From Cryphonectria parasitica EP155 (taxonomy: Eukaryota; Ascomycota; Sordariomycetes; Diaporthales; Cryphonectriaceae), in assembly GCF_011745365.1 (NCBI RefSeq), contig NW_024468911.1, forward strand, positions 3,466,759 through 3,530,758: a stretch of DNA of 64,000 nt, written 5' to 3'. Position numbers and translations under genes: made by a program. This document shows positions 1-10,520 of this stretch, one piece after another (within the stretch, counting starts at the first letter, position 1; the number at the start of each line of letters is the position of its first letter). The notes beneath the pieces are model-generated. The model made no database searches, had not been told where the DNA came from, and saw only the letters and a program-made list of their open reading frames with translations.

Positions 1-32
1 GCGTTTGCATCTCTACAGGAGACGAGGCCAAG

Positions 33-1071
33 ATGCGAGACCAAGATAATGGCAAGCCGGGCGGTCCGGTCTCCCAGCTGGAGGCCAAAGCACCCCTCCC
101 GCTTCCCAAACCCTCGCTCGAGGGGAAGGAAGCCGTCTCCAAGACCGAGTCGAAGTGGAACACCAAGAACCTCCTCCTGCGCCTGGCAGCAGATGTCGCG
201 AGCGCATCGGCGGCGGCATCGCTGGTCGCGCCTCTGATCTCCATCATCGACCGGTGAGCTGTCCCTCCTCCACTTTTTGCCCCTTCCCCTCGAGGCCAGG
301 CTCGTCATGATGTCTGTGTGTGCGTGTGTCTGCACTCGTACTGACACGCAATCTGTTGCCAGCTCGATCATGGAAAATGCATCTGGCCGTACCCCTCTGT
401 TCACCTCGGTCCGCAACTCCCTCGGCTCCCTCATCCTGCGTCCCCACACGATGCTCTTCTCGAAGCCCGTGGCACTCATTTTTGCCGTCTACGGCGGCAC
501 GTACCTTACCGCCAACACCCTTGACACCACCACCTCGACTGTGACGAACAGACCCGCGGCCCACGTCACCTCGGGCACGGCCAAGTTCGCCGCCTCATCT
601 ACGGCCAACATTGTCATGGGCGTCTACAAGGACCAGGTCTACGCGCGCATGTTCGGCCCCGTCGGCCAGGCCGTGCGCAGGGTCCCCGCCGCAAGCTACG
701 CCCTGTTCACCGCCCGCGACTGCATTACCATCTTCGCCAGCTTCAACGTTCCCGTCCTCCTCGGCCCAGCCGTCGGCGCCTACATGGGCGATGAGCTCCG
801 CAAAAGGGTCAGCGGCCAGACTGTCGTCCAGTTCGCGGCCCCGGCCCTCGTCCAAGTCCTCTCGACCCCCGTCCACCTCCTCGGCCTCGACCTGTACAAC
901 CGGCCCAGGTGCGAAAGAACGGGCCTTCCAGCCTGGGGCGAGCGATGGGCCCAAGTCAGGAAGAACTGGTCCGTCTCTGTCCTGGCAAGGTTGTGCAGGA
1001 TTATCCCTGCGTATGGTGTGGGCGGCGTGGTGAACGCAAAGGTGCGGCGGAGCCTGATGGAGAGCCTGTAA
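33..1071 (+). CDS. Conserved fungal multi-pass membrane protein, probably mitochondrial (unknown function)
   Basis: Two exons, 33-253 and 363-1071, joined across a 109-nt GT-AG intron, give 309 aa. The first ~50 residues are hydrophilic and Pro/Lys-rich. The rest has several hydrophobic, small-residue stretches (around LFSKPVALIFAVYGG, the IFASFNVPVLLG segment, and a C-terminal RIIPAYGVGGVVN). The layout resembles the divergent carrier-like membrane proteins seen only in fungi, but I see no clear PX[DE]XX[KR] carrier signature, so transport is not claimed. The ATG at 33 is the first in frame. A pyrimidine-rich stretch ending in CAG at 15-17 could be an acceptor, so one more exon may lie before the window. 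It is convergent with VPS36. The gene call is firm; the function is not. Confidence 0.8.
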
Positions 1072-1448
1072 GAGAGAAACAAGGAAATTCCGGACTTCTG
1101 TCTTGCTTTTCTCCTGTCTTCTTTTTTTCTGCTCTTCCTCTTATCGTTTTCTTCTCCCTCCCTCTTCGTCTTCTTCTTTTCCGGTTCACATAACGAGTGT
1201 ACACAATGGCAAGGATAGATAAGGCAAAGGCGCATGGTAGTTTTTTTCTTCTTGTTCTTGTTCTTCTTCTTCTTATATCCGGGCAACGGCGTTCTGGCAT
1301 AGCATTTCTGTCAATACCCGCGGACATCTCCCAATCTGCATGATCTGTACGAGTATAGAGCATTTAGACAATAGACGTCACGAACGGCACGTAATGAATT
1401 CTTCTGGTTCTCTTTGATTTTGGGACAGGATGACGTAGGCTGGTTGCG
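1072..1448. other. Convergent 3' spacer
   Basis: This is a 377-bp spacer between two converging genes. It holds T-rich and CTT-repeat tracts at about 1110-1280 that look like 3' UTR or terminator DNA. No gene is seen. Confidence 0.6.
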
Positions 1449-3579
1449 TTAGATGAAGCCACTCTCCCTCAGGGCCTTGTAGATCTGCCTCTGTGCCTCC
1501 TGCGCCTCCGTCTTCTTGCGCCCCCTCCCCTCGCCAGTATCGATAAAGTTCTCCCAGAACTTCAGGCCCTCGATGCCCTCCTCGCGGCACAGCACGCCCC
1601 GCTCCTCGGCCATCTCCAGCTCCTCCTCGGCCACGCCGATGCTCCAGCCAAACCTCTCGGCGACGTCCCGCGAGGTCACGCCCCGCCCAAACTCCTGCCA
1701 GTCCCACGGCACCTCCTTGTCGGGCGGTATGCTGTGCAGATCCTGCATCCAGCCCAGCAGCGCCTTGATGGTCGTCTCGTCCGTCCGGTCCTTGCCCTGC
1801 ACGACCATGACGCCGCTCTTGAACGTACGCAGCCGCACGGGGAGCCTGAGCTCCTCCCACAGCCGCGCCGCCTTCTCGAAGTCCATGGGGCTGACGAGCT
1901 CGACGCCGCCGCGCGCCCGGTTGAACATGGCCCAGAGATCGACGAGGCTGATGATCCCGCCGGCCTTGCGCAGCACGCCCCTCGCGTCGTCCGTCAGAAA
2001 CTCGGCCAGGTTGCGTGACAGCTCGGACAGGTAGAGTGACTCGTTGCTGCTGCCCGCAATGTCCTTGGTGGTGACCAGGCCCAGCTGCGTCGCCGACTCT
2101 GCCAGGACCGCGCTCGCTTCTGACGAGACGCCGCCACTGCCGCCGCCTGTCTGCCGCGAGAAGCTTTCTGCCAGAGCAACGATCTCCTTGGCAGATGCCA
2201 TCAGCGCCTCGAGATCCTCAAATGCCGAGCCGATGACCAGCTCATTGTTCTTGCGCAGCTCCAGTCCGCGCTGCTCCAGACCAGCGATGCCCACCGTCTT
2301 CTTCCTCGGCTGCAGGGGACCGGTGGACCCTGGGTTTGCGTCCACGGCCAATAGGTTGGAGCTGGGTACGGGCGGCGCGCCCTGCAGGAGCCACTTGCGC
2401 TGTGTGATGGCGCCCTTGAGGCGTTCGTAGAGGATCTTCTCACCCCCTCCTCGGAATGAGATTTTGACGCTCTCAGGATTGTCCATGGCGGACAGGGCAC
2501 CGTAGCTCAGAACCGGGCCAGGGGAGTCGGTTCGGTCTTGGGTCGGGGTTGACTGCGCAGGACGGCCCAGCCCGGGCGGCACATCGTGGGAGATCAACGG
2601 CGCGCCACATATCTCGCAGGACAGTAGGGACGGGTGGTTTAGGAATGTGCACCGGGGACATTGAAACGAGGCATCCGGATCCGACGACGTCTTGGGTGGG
2701 CTGCTCTCTCTTGCATCTGGAGAATTACTGTCCCCGGCTATCAGCCCGTTGTTGTTGTTCCCAGACAGTCCCCTGGGCCGCAGTGGCAACGGGGCCACGA
2801 CTACCTGTCTGCTTGTAGCATTGCTGATGGCCGCCTTCAGCACGTGCGTCAGTGCTGGCTTGATCCCGCAGGCCAGACATGGCGGGAGAGGAGTATGCGC
2901 ATTTGCCGTTGCAGGGTCAAAGTTGGACGGCACGGGGTTCGAGAAGCTGCATATCGTGCAGACCCAGGTTGCTGTGCCCGCTGCGGGCGACGGATCGGCT
3001 GCCGCAGGGCGCCGAGGGCTATCTGATCGTGAGACTGGAGAAGCAGTACCGTTCCTCGGCGAACCGCCGTTGGGGACAGCTGGCGATCTTGACTGTAAGG
3101 ACGCGCGCTTGGTCGGCTTTGGGATCAGGGTGACCTTGGCCGATGACTTGAAGAAACCAGCCTGTATTGGAAGGATAAATCAGCATGGCTGGTCACGAGA
3201 GGTAGCCGGGTGGGCGGTATTGTAATCTTACGTAGAATTCATATCGCTCCACGTCCTTCAAGTCCAGAGCTAGCGAGTGCTTTCTGGGATCGGCTTTGTC
3301 CACATAGCAGATGCGATGGGAAGTCAGATAGACCTGTCCATTCTGCTGGTTGGGAAGCTTGTATTTTCTGCAATAGTCAGCCAGGCCAGTTCCATCCTCT
3401 CTCGAAGCCTATATTCAGAGAACCCAACAACACAACGGCAAATCAGTCAGTCAGTCCACGAAAGAGGCAACAACTAACCCCTCGTACAATCCCACATTAT
3501 CTTGGACAAACAGGAGGACTTCGTCTGGGAGATAGGCTGGCCGTAGGGCAGTGGTGAGGTCGAGCTGCTTTAGAAACAT
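1449..3579 (-). CDS. VPS36: ESCRT-II subunit VPS36
   Basis: Three exons on the minus strand (3579-3479, 3367-3232, 3161-1449) encode 649 aa, a normal length for filamentous fungi. VPS36 is the ubiquitin-binding subunit of ESCRT-II, which sorts cargo into multivesicular endosomes. The N-terminus (about 1-105) reads as a split PH/GLUE domain, including the segments VYLTSHRICYVD and DLKDVERYEFY. Two NZF-type zinc fingers follow: C-x2-C pairs near 146-149 and 175-178, with an unusually long loop, and a compact FQCPRC..CEIC finger near 246-266. The EAP45-type winged-helix region fills the C-terminal half. All introns are phase-consistent. The start is the first ATG of the GLUE domain. It is divergent from the THP3-like gene. 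Confidence 0.93.
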
Positions 3580-4143
3580 CCGTCATATCTATTTGAAGAG
3601 AATTATCTCCTAACATTGAGAAGTGAAGAATGGAAGTTTTGGGAGGGGGGGCCAGTGTTCAGAGGCCGCTGGGGTCATTAACCTCGCAGGGGGAAGGGAC
3701 TCTCTAACTCTCGCTGGGTTACGAGTGATGTCAGGACCCCCCATGCGCATACAATAGTATGAATGATAGTGAACTTATGAACCAAACGGGGCCCTATCAC
3801 CTATCCACCCCCCTTGCCCCCCTTTCCCCCTCTTCTGATTCACTATCGGAAGGTGATGAGCACGCTAGTCAAAAAGGGAATGGGGCCAATCGCCAACAGC
3901 GGCGCACCGGAAATCAGAAAAGGACCGCTGGCTGCCCACACTTCGTCCAGTCACGTTCCCACTCCCCGAACAACTCGACACCATTGACAAAGAACCACTG
4001 CCTTCCCTTTCATCGTCGCCGTCGAGGACAACGGATTTACCTCTTGAAAAAGCTCACAGTCCCCCACAGCTCCCCCCCCTCTTTATTGCTTTTGTTAGAT
4101 ACTACTTCCCATCTGTCTTCGCCTCCCCAACGCCGTCAAAAAG
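3580..4143. promoter_or_regulatory. Divergent promoter region VPS36 / THP3-like
   Basis: A 564-bp spacer lies between two divergent starts. CT-rich and C-rich tracts at about 3805-3840 and 4060-4100 precede the plus-strand gene, typical of fungal leaders. No TATA box is obvious and no other gene is seen. Confidence 0.5.
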
Positions 4144-5900
4144 ATGTCGGCAAATATGATGGGCTGGGTTGCTGCACCTGGCACCCAACAACCTCCACCG
4201 CCTCCTGGACCTAACTCGTACCCATATGCCAACCGTAGGTCCCCCTTCTTCCATCCAGCCAGCCCACCGCTTCCATCGTGATAGATGACTAACGCTCTCT
4301 TCGCAGCCGCTTACACTCAGGTTCAAGTTCGCCAAAGCTTCGGTCAAACCTTTCCCGTTCCTCCTCCACCCATCGTCTTCCCAGGCGTTCCTGTTCCTCC
4401 ACCGCCATCTTATGGTGCCTCTCAAACGTCCATGTCGCCCCCAGCTAATCAACCCGGACCGCCCAACAAGGGTCGCATCGAGTGGCCGGACTCTGTTCGC
4501 GACTATGTCCGACGATCTTTCATGCCCAGCAACCTAGATCCTTCAGTTACCAGAGCCGAGATGGAGACCCAGCTCAAGGCAACCATCTCCGCCGCCACTG
4601 ACTCCGGTCACCTGCACACCATCAAGTGGGAGACCCACCCGCTCCCGCAGGAACTGATCAGGTCGGCGCGAGCAAAACAAGCCGAGGAGGACCAGAAGAT
4701 GCGTGACGCGCCCAGAAGTGGCAAGAAGCGCAAGTCTCTTGACATGGAGGACCCCAACAATGATAGTAGATCTGCCACCGCAGCACCCTGGCACCGTAAC
4801 CCTCTGGAGAGCCGCATCAGCTACGCCACGCCAAACGACGCCTCCAAGCTGCCCGATGAGCCGTTGGCCAAGAGTAAGTACCAGAAGGCCAGCGAGAAGC
4901 GACAGAAACGGCAGGAGCGCTTCAACACTGGCGCATACAAATCTCCTCCCCAGAGATCTCCCACACCTCCGCCCCCAGCCGGTCCGGTCGTTGGCACGTG
5001 CGAGACCCTGGAGAAGTCGTACCTGCGACTGACCGCGCCACCAAAACCCGAGACCGTCCGCCCGGAGCGTGTGCTTCGCAAGACGCTGGAGCTGCTCAAG
5101 CGGCAGTGGCGGAAGGACAGTAACTACTCTTACATTTGCGATCAGTTCAAGTCCATGCGCCAGGATCTTACCGTGCAGCGCATCAAGAACGATTTCACAG
5201 TACGCGTCTACGAGAACCATGCCCGGATTGCCATGGAGAAGGGGGACCTTGGTGAGTATAATCAGTGCCAGACCCAGCTGATGGCCCTGTACAAGCTGGG
5301 TCTGAAGGGGAACCCCAACGAGTTCAAGGCCTACCGTATCTTGTATTTCATCCACACCGCCAACCGCCTGGCGCTGAATGATGCCTTGGCGGATCTAACC
5401 ACAGCAGAGAAATCGGAGCCTTCGATCAAACACGCTCTCGATGTCCGTTCGGCCCTGGCCACGGGCAACTATCACCGCTTCTTCCAGCTCTACCAGGACC
5501 CACCCGTCTTGGGCGGCTACCTGATGGATATGTTTGTCGGCCGTGAGCGACTCGCTGCTCTATGCAACATCTGCAAAGCGTAAGCCCTTCCTCCCCCAAA
5601 AATCCCGTCTTCTCGATTCACCACCACTACCAGTAATCTTGTAACAAACTTCGATGATACTAATTCTTTCCCTGCAGATACAAGCCTGAAGTTAAACTCC
5701 GGTTCGTTACTGAGGAGCTCGGATTTATGTCAGACGAGGATGCAGCGCAGTTCATTGTGAATCACAATGCAGCTCATCTCCTTGTCTCCAAAGAGCAAGA
5801 AGACAACGACCTCTATTTCCTAGCCGGCAAAGGCCTCGGGTTCTTCGAGGCTGCAAAGGCTGCAGCGTTCGGCCGAGTGGACATCAAGGGACAAATTTGA
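4144..5900 (+). CDS. THP3: SAC3/GANP-domain protein, THP3 (LENG8) family
   Basis: Three exons (4144-4234, 4307-5579, 5678-5900) give 528 aa. Introns are 72 and 98 nt with good branch points. The N-terminal ~110 residues are Pro/Gln-rich and disordered. A basic linker with a KKRKS nuclear-type stretch follows. Residues from about 290 to the end form the SAC3/GANP/eIF3-p25 helical region, with landmarks VLRKTLELLKRQW, YICDQFKSMRQDLTVQRIKN and AYRILYFIHT. In yeast, Thp3 works with Csn12 in transcription elongation and mRNA maturation. That role is carried over by family. Sac3 itself is much longer and has a different N-terminus, so THP3/LENG8 is the better assignment. Confidence 0.88.
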
Positions 5901-6139
5901 TTTCCAGAGCCATTCTTCATTTCATCGTCTTTTCTCTTTACTTCCTTTGCCCTTTTCCCTCAACCGGGCATACATGTTCTCATCATTGCCTCGTCGACGA
6001 CTTCGGCGTTCTTCGACCCCGAGCCACATTGTCACCTGCCTACCTGTGACCCATTCTCGCCCTGAAATCGAGCTCTACTCTCTTATTCTGTTCTCCACTG
6101 GTGCGGCGTCTTGAGGCCCATTGCGCATTCTCAGCTTCG

Positions 6140-6581
6140 ATGAGTACGAGCGCCAACGGTGGATTATGAACACGTCTCCAGCCTACGCCCAAAACAGAGA
6201 TACCACTTTCCTTCTTCTGACAACGATACACAGCTAACTTTGATGCGAACGACTTCCTTGCGGAAGTGTTTGGGAGGAAGGGACCGGAGAATCTGCCGTT
6301 CTTGGCGCTGGGGGATGTTCAGACGTGTCATTGCTTAAGTATGGCGCAGGCGTGAGTTTACAAAGCATGATCACTCCTATCACCCCTCCTGCTACTCTGG
6401 GCCGTTATGGTGTGGCTTGAGCAGATTGCCAGGCAATGAATTCATGTGGCTATTGGAAATACCACATGCACTATGCGAACTGGAAGAGGCTGAGATTATG
6501 GATATTATGGAGCTTATTTGTTATCCAAAGGACCAACCAAGGGCGTCGATTAGTAGCCAGGCGTTGAGGAATTTTGTGTAG
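6140..6581 (+). CDS. Small spliced gene, 97 aa, unknown function
   Basis: I do not recognise this protein. Three exons, 6140-6158, 6234-6351 and 6425-6581, join in frame to 97 aa, from ATG at 6140 to TAG at 6579-6581. Intron 1 (75 nt) has a CTGAC branch point and CACAG acceptor. Intron 2 (73 nt) starts GTGAGT. The product is mixed and globular in character (DANDFLAEVFGRKGPENLPF, then MWLLEIPHALCELEEAEI), with no repeats, signal peptide or membrane segment. It starts 239 bp after the THP3-like gene on the same strand. Each single exon is too short to stand out alone. The coding-like composition and two consistent splice joins are the support. It might instead be a decayed remnant. Confidence 0.5.
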
Positions 6582-7126
6582 TCATTGTTACTCGGAACAT
6601 ATCAAAAAGAACCCATTTGACCCGTGATTATTACACGTCTCGTGGGATTAGCCATTTGGGTCTATCTCTTGAATACTTCCTCTGTGCCATACATAGTAAT
6701 AGTCATGACGGCTCCTCGGTTGGTAAGGACAATCAATGGTGTACTGCTTTGCGTGGTGGCGCTAGTCATCTGCCCCTTTAGAAGGTTATGACACTTGGGG
6801 TCGGTTCTCTACCCAGGTGCTCTAATATGAGGTAACAGCGCACCGCTTATGTAATACAACCTGTGCAGTCGGGCAGCCGCTTCCCCTTTAAAGGCTAACC
6901 CCGCAAGCTTAGACACCCCGACGTGGTCTTAGCAAGGTATTCCACCTCTTTAAGCAAATCATCCCTCGCATCCACCTTTGTCGCGAATTGCATCCGTCGC
7001 ATCTCTTAAAACCGGCCAGCCCCCTCGAGGAACAAATAAAAACTGGACCCCGACTCGACTCGAAGCGGCTCGCCAGCCGCTTCTAAGTACGACCTCATCT
7101 CCGCCGCCGCCGCCGTTGCCAGCGTC
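6582..7126. promoter_or_regulatory. Promoter region of the CENP-B-like gene
   Basis: This 545-bp spacer contains no ORF of note. A TTTAAAGG element near 6887 and pyrimidine-rich leader DNA before 7127 fit a promoter for the downstream gene. Confidence 0.45.
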
Positions 7127-8617
7127 ATGGACGCCTCGGGCCTCAGCAGCGCAGCAGACGGTGCCGCCCCAAACTCGTCGAGGGCAGGAGGTGGAGGGGG
7201 GGGTGGTGGTAATGATGGAGGAGGAGCTGGAGGAGGCTCAGGTACAGGCACAGGCGAAGGAGGAGGGGGAGGAGGAGGAGAAGCCTCATCCAAGCTGCGC
7301 CACTCCCTCTCCCTCGACCAGCGCCGCGCCCTCCGCCGTTGGGCCAACTCACAGACCATCCGTCCTTCCCACAAGGCATGTATGGAGTGGTTCGCCTCAC
7401 AGTACGGTCAGACCATCAGCCAGTCCACCGTCTCGCACTCGCTGTCGCCAAAGTACGCGCGCCTCGATGGCGACCCCCAGCTGTCCGGGTCCCGCCTGCG
7501 CTTCGGTAACTGGCCCGACGTCGAGAAGCTGGTGCTCATGTGGCACCACAGCATGGTCAACACCGGCCGCCAGCCCAGCAACGAGGAGCTCGCCGACAAG
7601 GCCAAGAGCATCTTCCAGCAGCTCCCCCGCTACAAGGACGAGCAAGCCCCCGAGTTCTCCCCCGGCTGGATCCACCGCTTCAAGAAACGCTACGGCCTGC
7701 TGATCCGCCGCCAGCGCCGGCACGGCAACGCTGCGCCCTCGCAGGACGACCTCCCCTACCTCGTCGACACCGTCCCTCGCCTGATGAACGTCTCCGCCAA
7801 CACGAGCCTCGCGGCAATAAGAGAGACCATCAACCGCATCATCGGCGCTCAGCCGTCCCTTACCATCTGCTCCCGCGTGAGGCACGAGATCGTGCGGAGG
7901 CTGAACCACCAGATCAACCATAATGGCCAGCCGAACCAGGCCCACCTGCCTCTAGACGCTGCCGACCCCCACCATGCCACTGACCACAGCATGGATGGCG
8001 GCGAGCATCACTACGGAGAAGACGACGACCCCGAAATCATGCTCCAGAACGCCCTGCACGCCCTGCAGCAGGAGGAGGCGGACGTGGAGGCGCACGCGGC
8101 CGAGGAGCGCGAGTCGCGCGAAAGGACAGAGAGGGGAATATCGTCGCTGGCTCCTCCTCTAAGCGCGAGTGGCTTGACGTATGCTCAGCACGCCGCAGCA
8201 GGTGCACTGGCCACACCTGTCAAGAATGGCGTCGCTGCACCGAACCAGGTACATAGTGCTGGTGGTAGCAGCAGCAGCAGCTCGGGACAGTCATCGCAGC
8301 AGCAACACACGCCGCAGCCGCAGCCGCAGCCGCAACAACAGCACCGGCCACAGCAGCATCAGCAGCATCATCATCATCATCAACAACAACAGCAGCAGCA
8401 GCAACAACAACAGCAACAACCACAACATCAGCCGCACGAGGATCGTTTCACACCCGTAGGCGGAGGAGCTGAGGATCTGAACCTCACACCGATCCCGTCC
8501 AACGGGCCCATCTCCAGTACGGACCGGCCCCAGCGATGTCCATTTTGCATCAACCAGCGGATGCTCAGGACGATCAAGGAGGCTATCGAACATATGGCCA
8601 CCCATGTGGTGGTCTGA
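7127..8617 (+). CDS. CENP-B/Tc5-type DNA-binding protein with polyQ/His tract and C2H2-like C-terminal finger
   Basis: One uninterrupted exon gives 496 aa. After a Gly-rich run (about 20-53), residues ~58-115 match the CENP-B/Abp1 N-terminal helix-turn-helix (LDQRRALRRWANSQ..SQSTVSHSLSPKY). Residues ~125-190 match the Tc5-type HTH (WPDVEKLVLMWH..FSPGWIHRFKKRYGL). These domains bind DNA in pogo-type transposases and in host proteins derived from them, such as CENP-B and fission yeast Abp1. No DDE transposase core is present, so this looks domesticated. An acidic region near 290-310 and a Gln/His tract (about 385-435) follow. The end carries C-x2-C-x14-H-x3-H, a zinc-finger-like motif. A nuclear transcription or chromatin role is inferred. 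Confidence 0.85.
   Translation: MDASGLSSAADGAAPNSSRAGGGGGGGGNDGGGAGGGSGTGTGEGGGGGGGEASSKLRHSLSLDQRRALRRWANSQTIRPSHKACMEWFASQYGQTISQSTVSHSLSPKYARLDGDPQLSGSRLRFGNWPDVEKLVLMWHHSMVNTGRQPSNEELADKAKSIFQQLPRYKDEQAPEFSPGWIHRFKKRYGLLIRRQRRHGNAAPSQDDLPYLVDTVPRLMNVSANTSLAAIRETINRIIGAQPSLTICSRVRHEIVRRLNHQINHNGQPNQAHLPLDAADPHHATDHSMDGGEHHYGEDDDPEIMLQNALHALQQEEADVEAHAAEERESRERTERGISSLAPPLSASGLTYAQHAAAGALATPVKNGVAAPNQVHSAGGSSSSSSGQSSQQQHTPQPQPQPQQQHRPQQHQQHHHHHQQQQQQQQQQQQQPQHQPHEDRFTPVGGGAEDLNLTPIPSNGPISSTDRPQRCPFCINQRMLRTIKEAIEHMATHVVV
8296..8430 (+). repeat. CAG/CAA/CAT trinucleotide tract inside the CDS
   Basis: The tract encodes alternating Gln, Pro-Gln and His runs. Mixed CAG and CAA codons interrupt it. 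It is a likely length-variable region within the CENP-B-like protein. Confidence 0.8.
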
Positions 8618-10520
8618 ATCATGGTTACTCTTTACACGATGTACTTTCTTCTTCGGAGTTTCGGTGTCCTTTCCGAGGGTTTTGAATCTTTAGGCATCAA
8701 CCATTTTAGTATTTACAAGCGGCAAGCAAGGACAGCTTTTGGAGCGTTGGTTTCCGGCGTTAATGGGCAAAAAAAGGAAAAGGAAAGTTTATGATGAGTA
8801 GGGACATTTGGCGCTACGCACAAAGGGCGCAACGAATTGCTGAGGAGCATTAATGACAAGGCTCGAGGCCCGTTTTGCCTCTTTTTCTTTACTTGTTTAT
8901 ATTTATTGTTCTGTGGAAAATCCCGGTCTACGAGGAGCCCACATTTTTGTCTTGATGAGAGGAAGGAAGAAGTAGATTTCGAAAACAATTGATACCTCTC
9001 TGGATTCTACATTCACAAAAGCGAGATATTATCATCAGAACCTGTGTCTTTTGCATGTCTAACATACTCTCGTGCGTGTATATACGTGTATATCAAAAGT
9101 CCCAGGACTATCGAAGGCATTACCTCCCGATGTCATTTCATGTCAAAGAAAACAAGAAGAGAAAAACCATGGTTGATAATTTAGTCCTCTATACTCCATA
9201 GTCTGGTCAACTACTACTCATTGCTTCTATGGGCACTCTCTTCTCACTCAACATACCTTATAAAGCCCCTTACAACAATAGTTACAAAAGAGGACAGAAA
9301 GAAGGTCAGGGGAATGCTCAACCCATTCCGTTCTGACCTTTTTTCTCTGCCTTTTTTTTCTTCTTCTTTTCCTTCCTTTTCTTTTCCCTCAGAGGCCTGC
9401 AGAATTGTGCGTTTTATCCTGCCTACATCTATTAGGGAAAAATGCGACCTACCAGGCAACATAACATGATGGACTGAGTATTCGCGGCTGCAATACTGGC
9501 ATCGTGATGGAATTATCACGGTGAAGATTATCATAATGGCAGTGGCAGGCAGGCAGGCAGGCAGGGAAATAAGAACGTTTTTAGTGAGTATTTCATGGGA
9601 GAAGCAGTAGGGTACCTGGTAAACTACCTTCCTGCCTGCCTCCTCCAAGTTGAGCAATAAAAATCACGAGCAAGGAGGCACCGGTCAACAACAATATCTT
9701 TTTCAAAAAGGTTCTTCAGATTTCCACATCATTGCTTCAGCACAGCAGGCTTGCTTCCAGCTTGGGTACTTCTACCATGGCTCAGACACCACCAAGCCCT
9801 ATTGAAACTCATATTGGCAAACAACACAAGGACAGACACCCCATATGGAGCAGCTCTGTCCTTAAAAAACAAATTGTCAACCCTCCTTCTCATCCTACTA
9901 CCAGGTATACCAACGCGCCAGTCTCACGTCCCTCAACATGTTCTTTTCAAGGGCCATTTCCAGGCTCTCGAATTTAGAGAGGGGGGTTTTGGGGGGTTGG
10001 GGGTGGGGGGGGAATGATAAAGAGACAGAAGCCGAAAAACCGCCCGAAAATATCTGGCACGAAAAATGAAAGCAAAAATGACCGCAAAACGCCATGACCT
10101 TTCCACCAGAGTAAAAGGGCCCCGCATAGACATTTCCCATCATCATAAGTTACTGGCTTGTGCTTTTCCTGTGTGGAGGTAGTGCAGAGAAGCCAAATCC
10201 AAGGCAACTGAAAATCCCAAAATGCAATAACACCTGAATCACAACGTTGGGAGTGTACTGTAGGGCACTGCTGCCCGAAGTACTACAGCGATTATTGCAT
10301 TGACAGACTTTGGAGAGGCTCAGAAAGCGCATAGGAAAGCTGTGCAAGGGGTCCTCCAACAGCCTGGGAATGCTCGATTGTTTGAGAAGGGTATCAGAGT
10401 CTCAACACGACACGCGCCTTTGGTGAATGCAGAACAAAAGAATTGCCAGTGCAGTAACAATGGCAAGAAGGGGGAAAGGGGGGGGGGTATCCAACAATGC
10501 AAAGGATTCGACAAGATTGA
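8618..10520. other. 1.9-kb convergent spacer
   Basis: This lies between the 3' ends of the CENP-B-like gene and BEM1. It contains T-rich 3' UTR-like DNA, a (GGCA)n run at 9544-9565, and G-runs near 9980-10012 and 10469-10488. Short ORFs lack coding character and splice support. No gene is claimed. Confidence 0.55.

Noticed and set aside
4543..5355. 270-aa open frame antisense to the THP3-like gene
   Set aside because: It mirrors a conserved coding region on the other strand, has no splice or domain support, and is explained by codon bias of the real gene.
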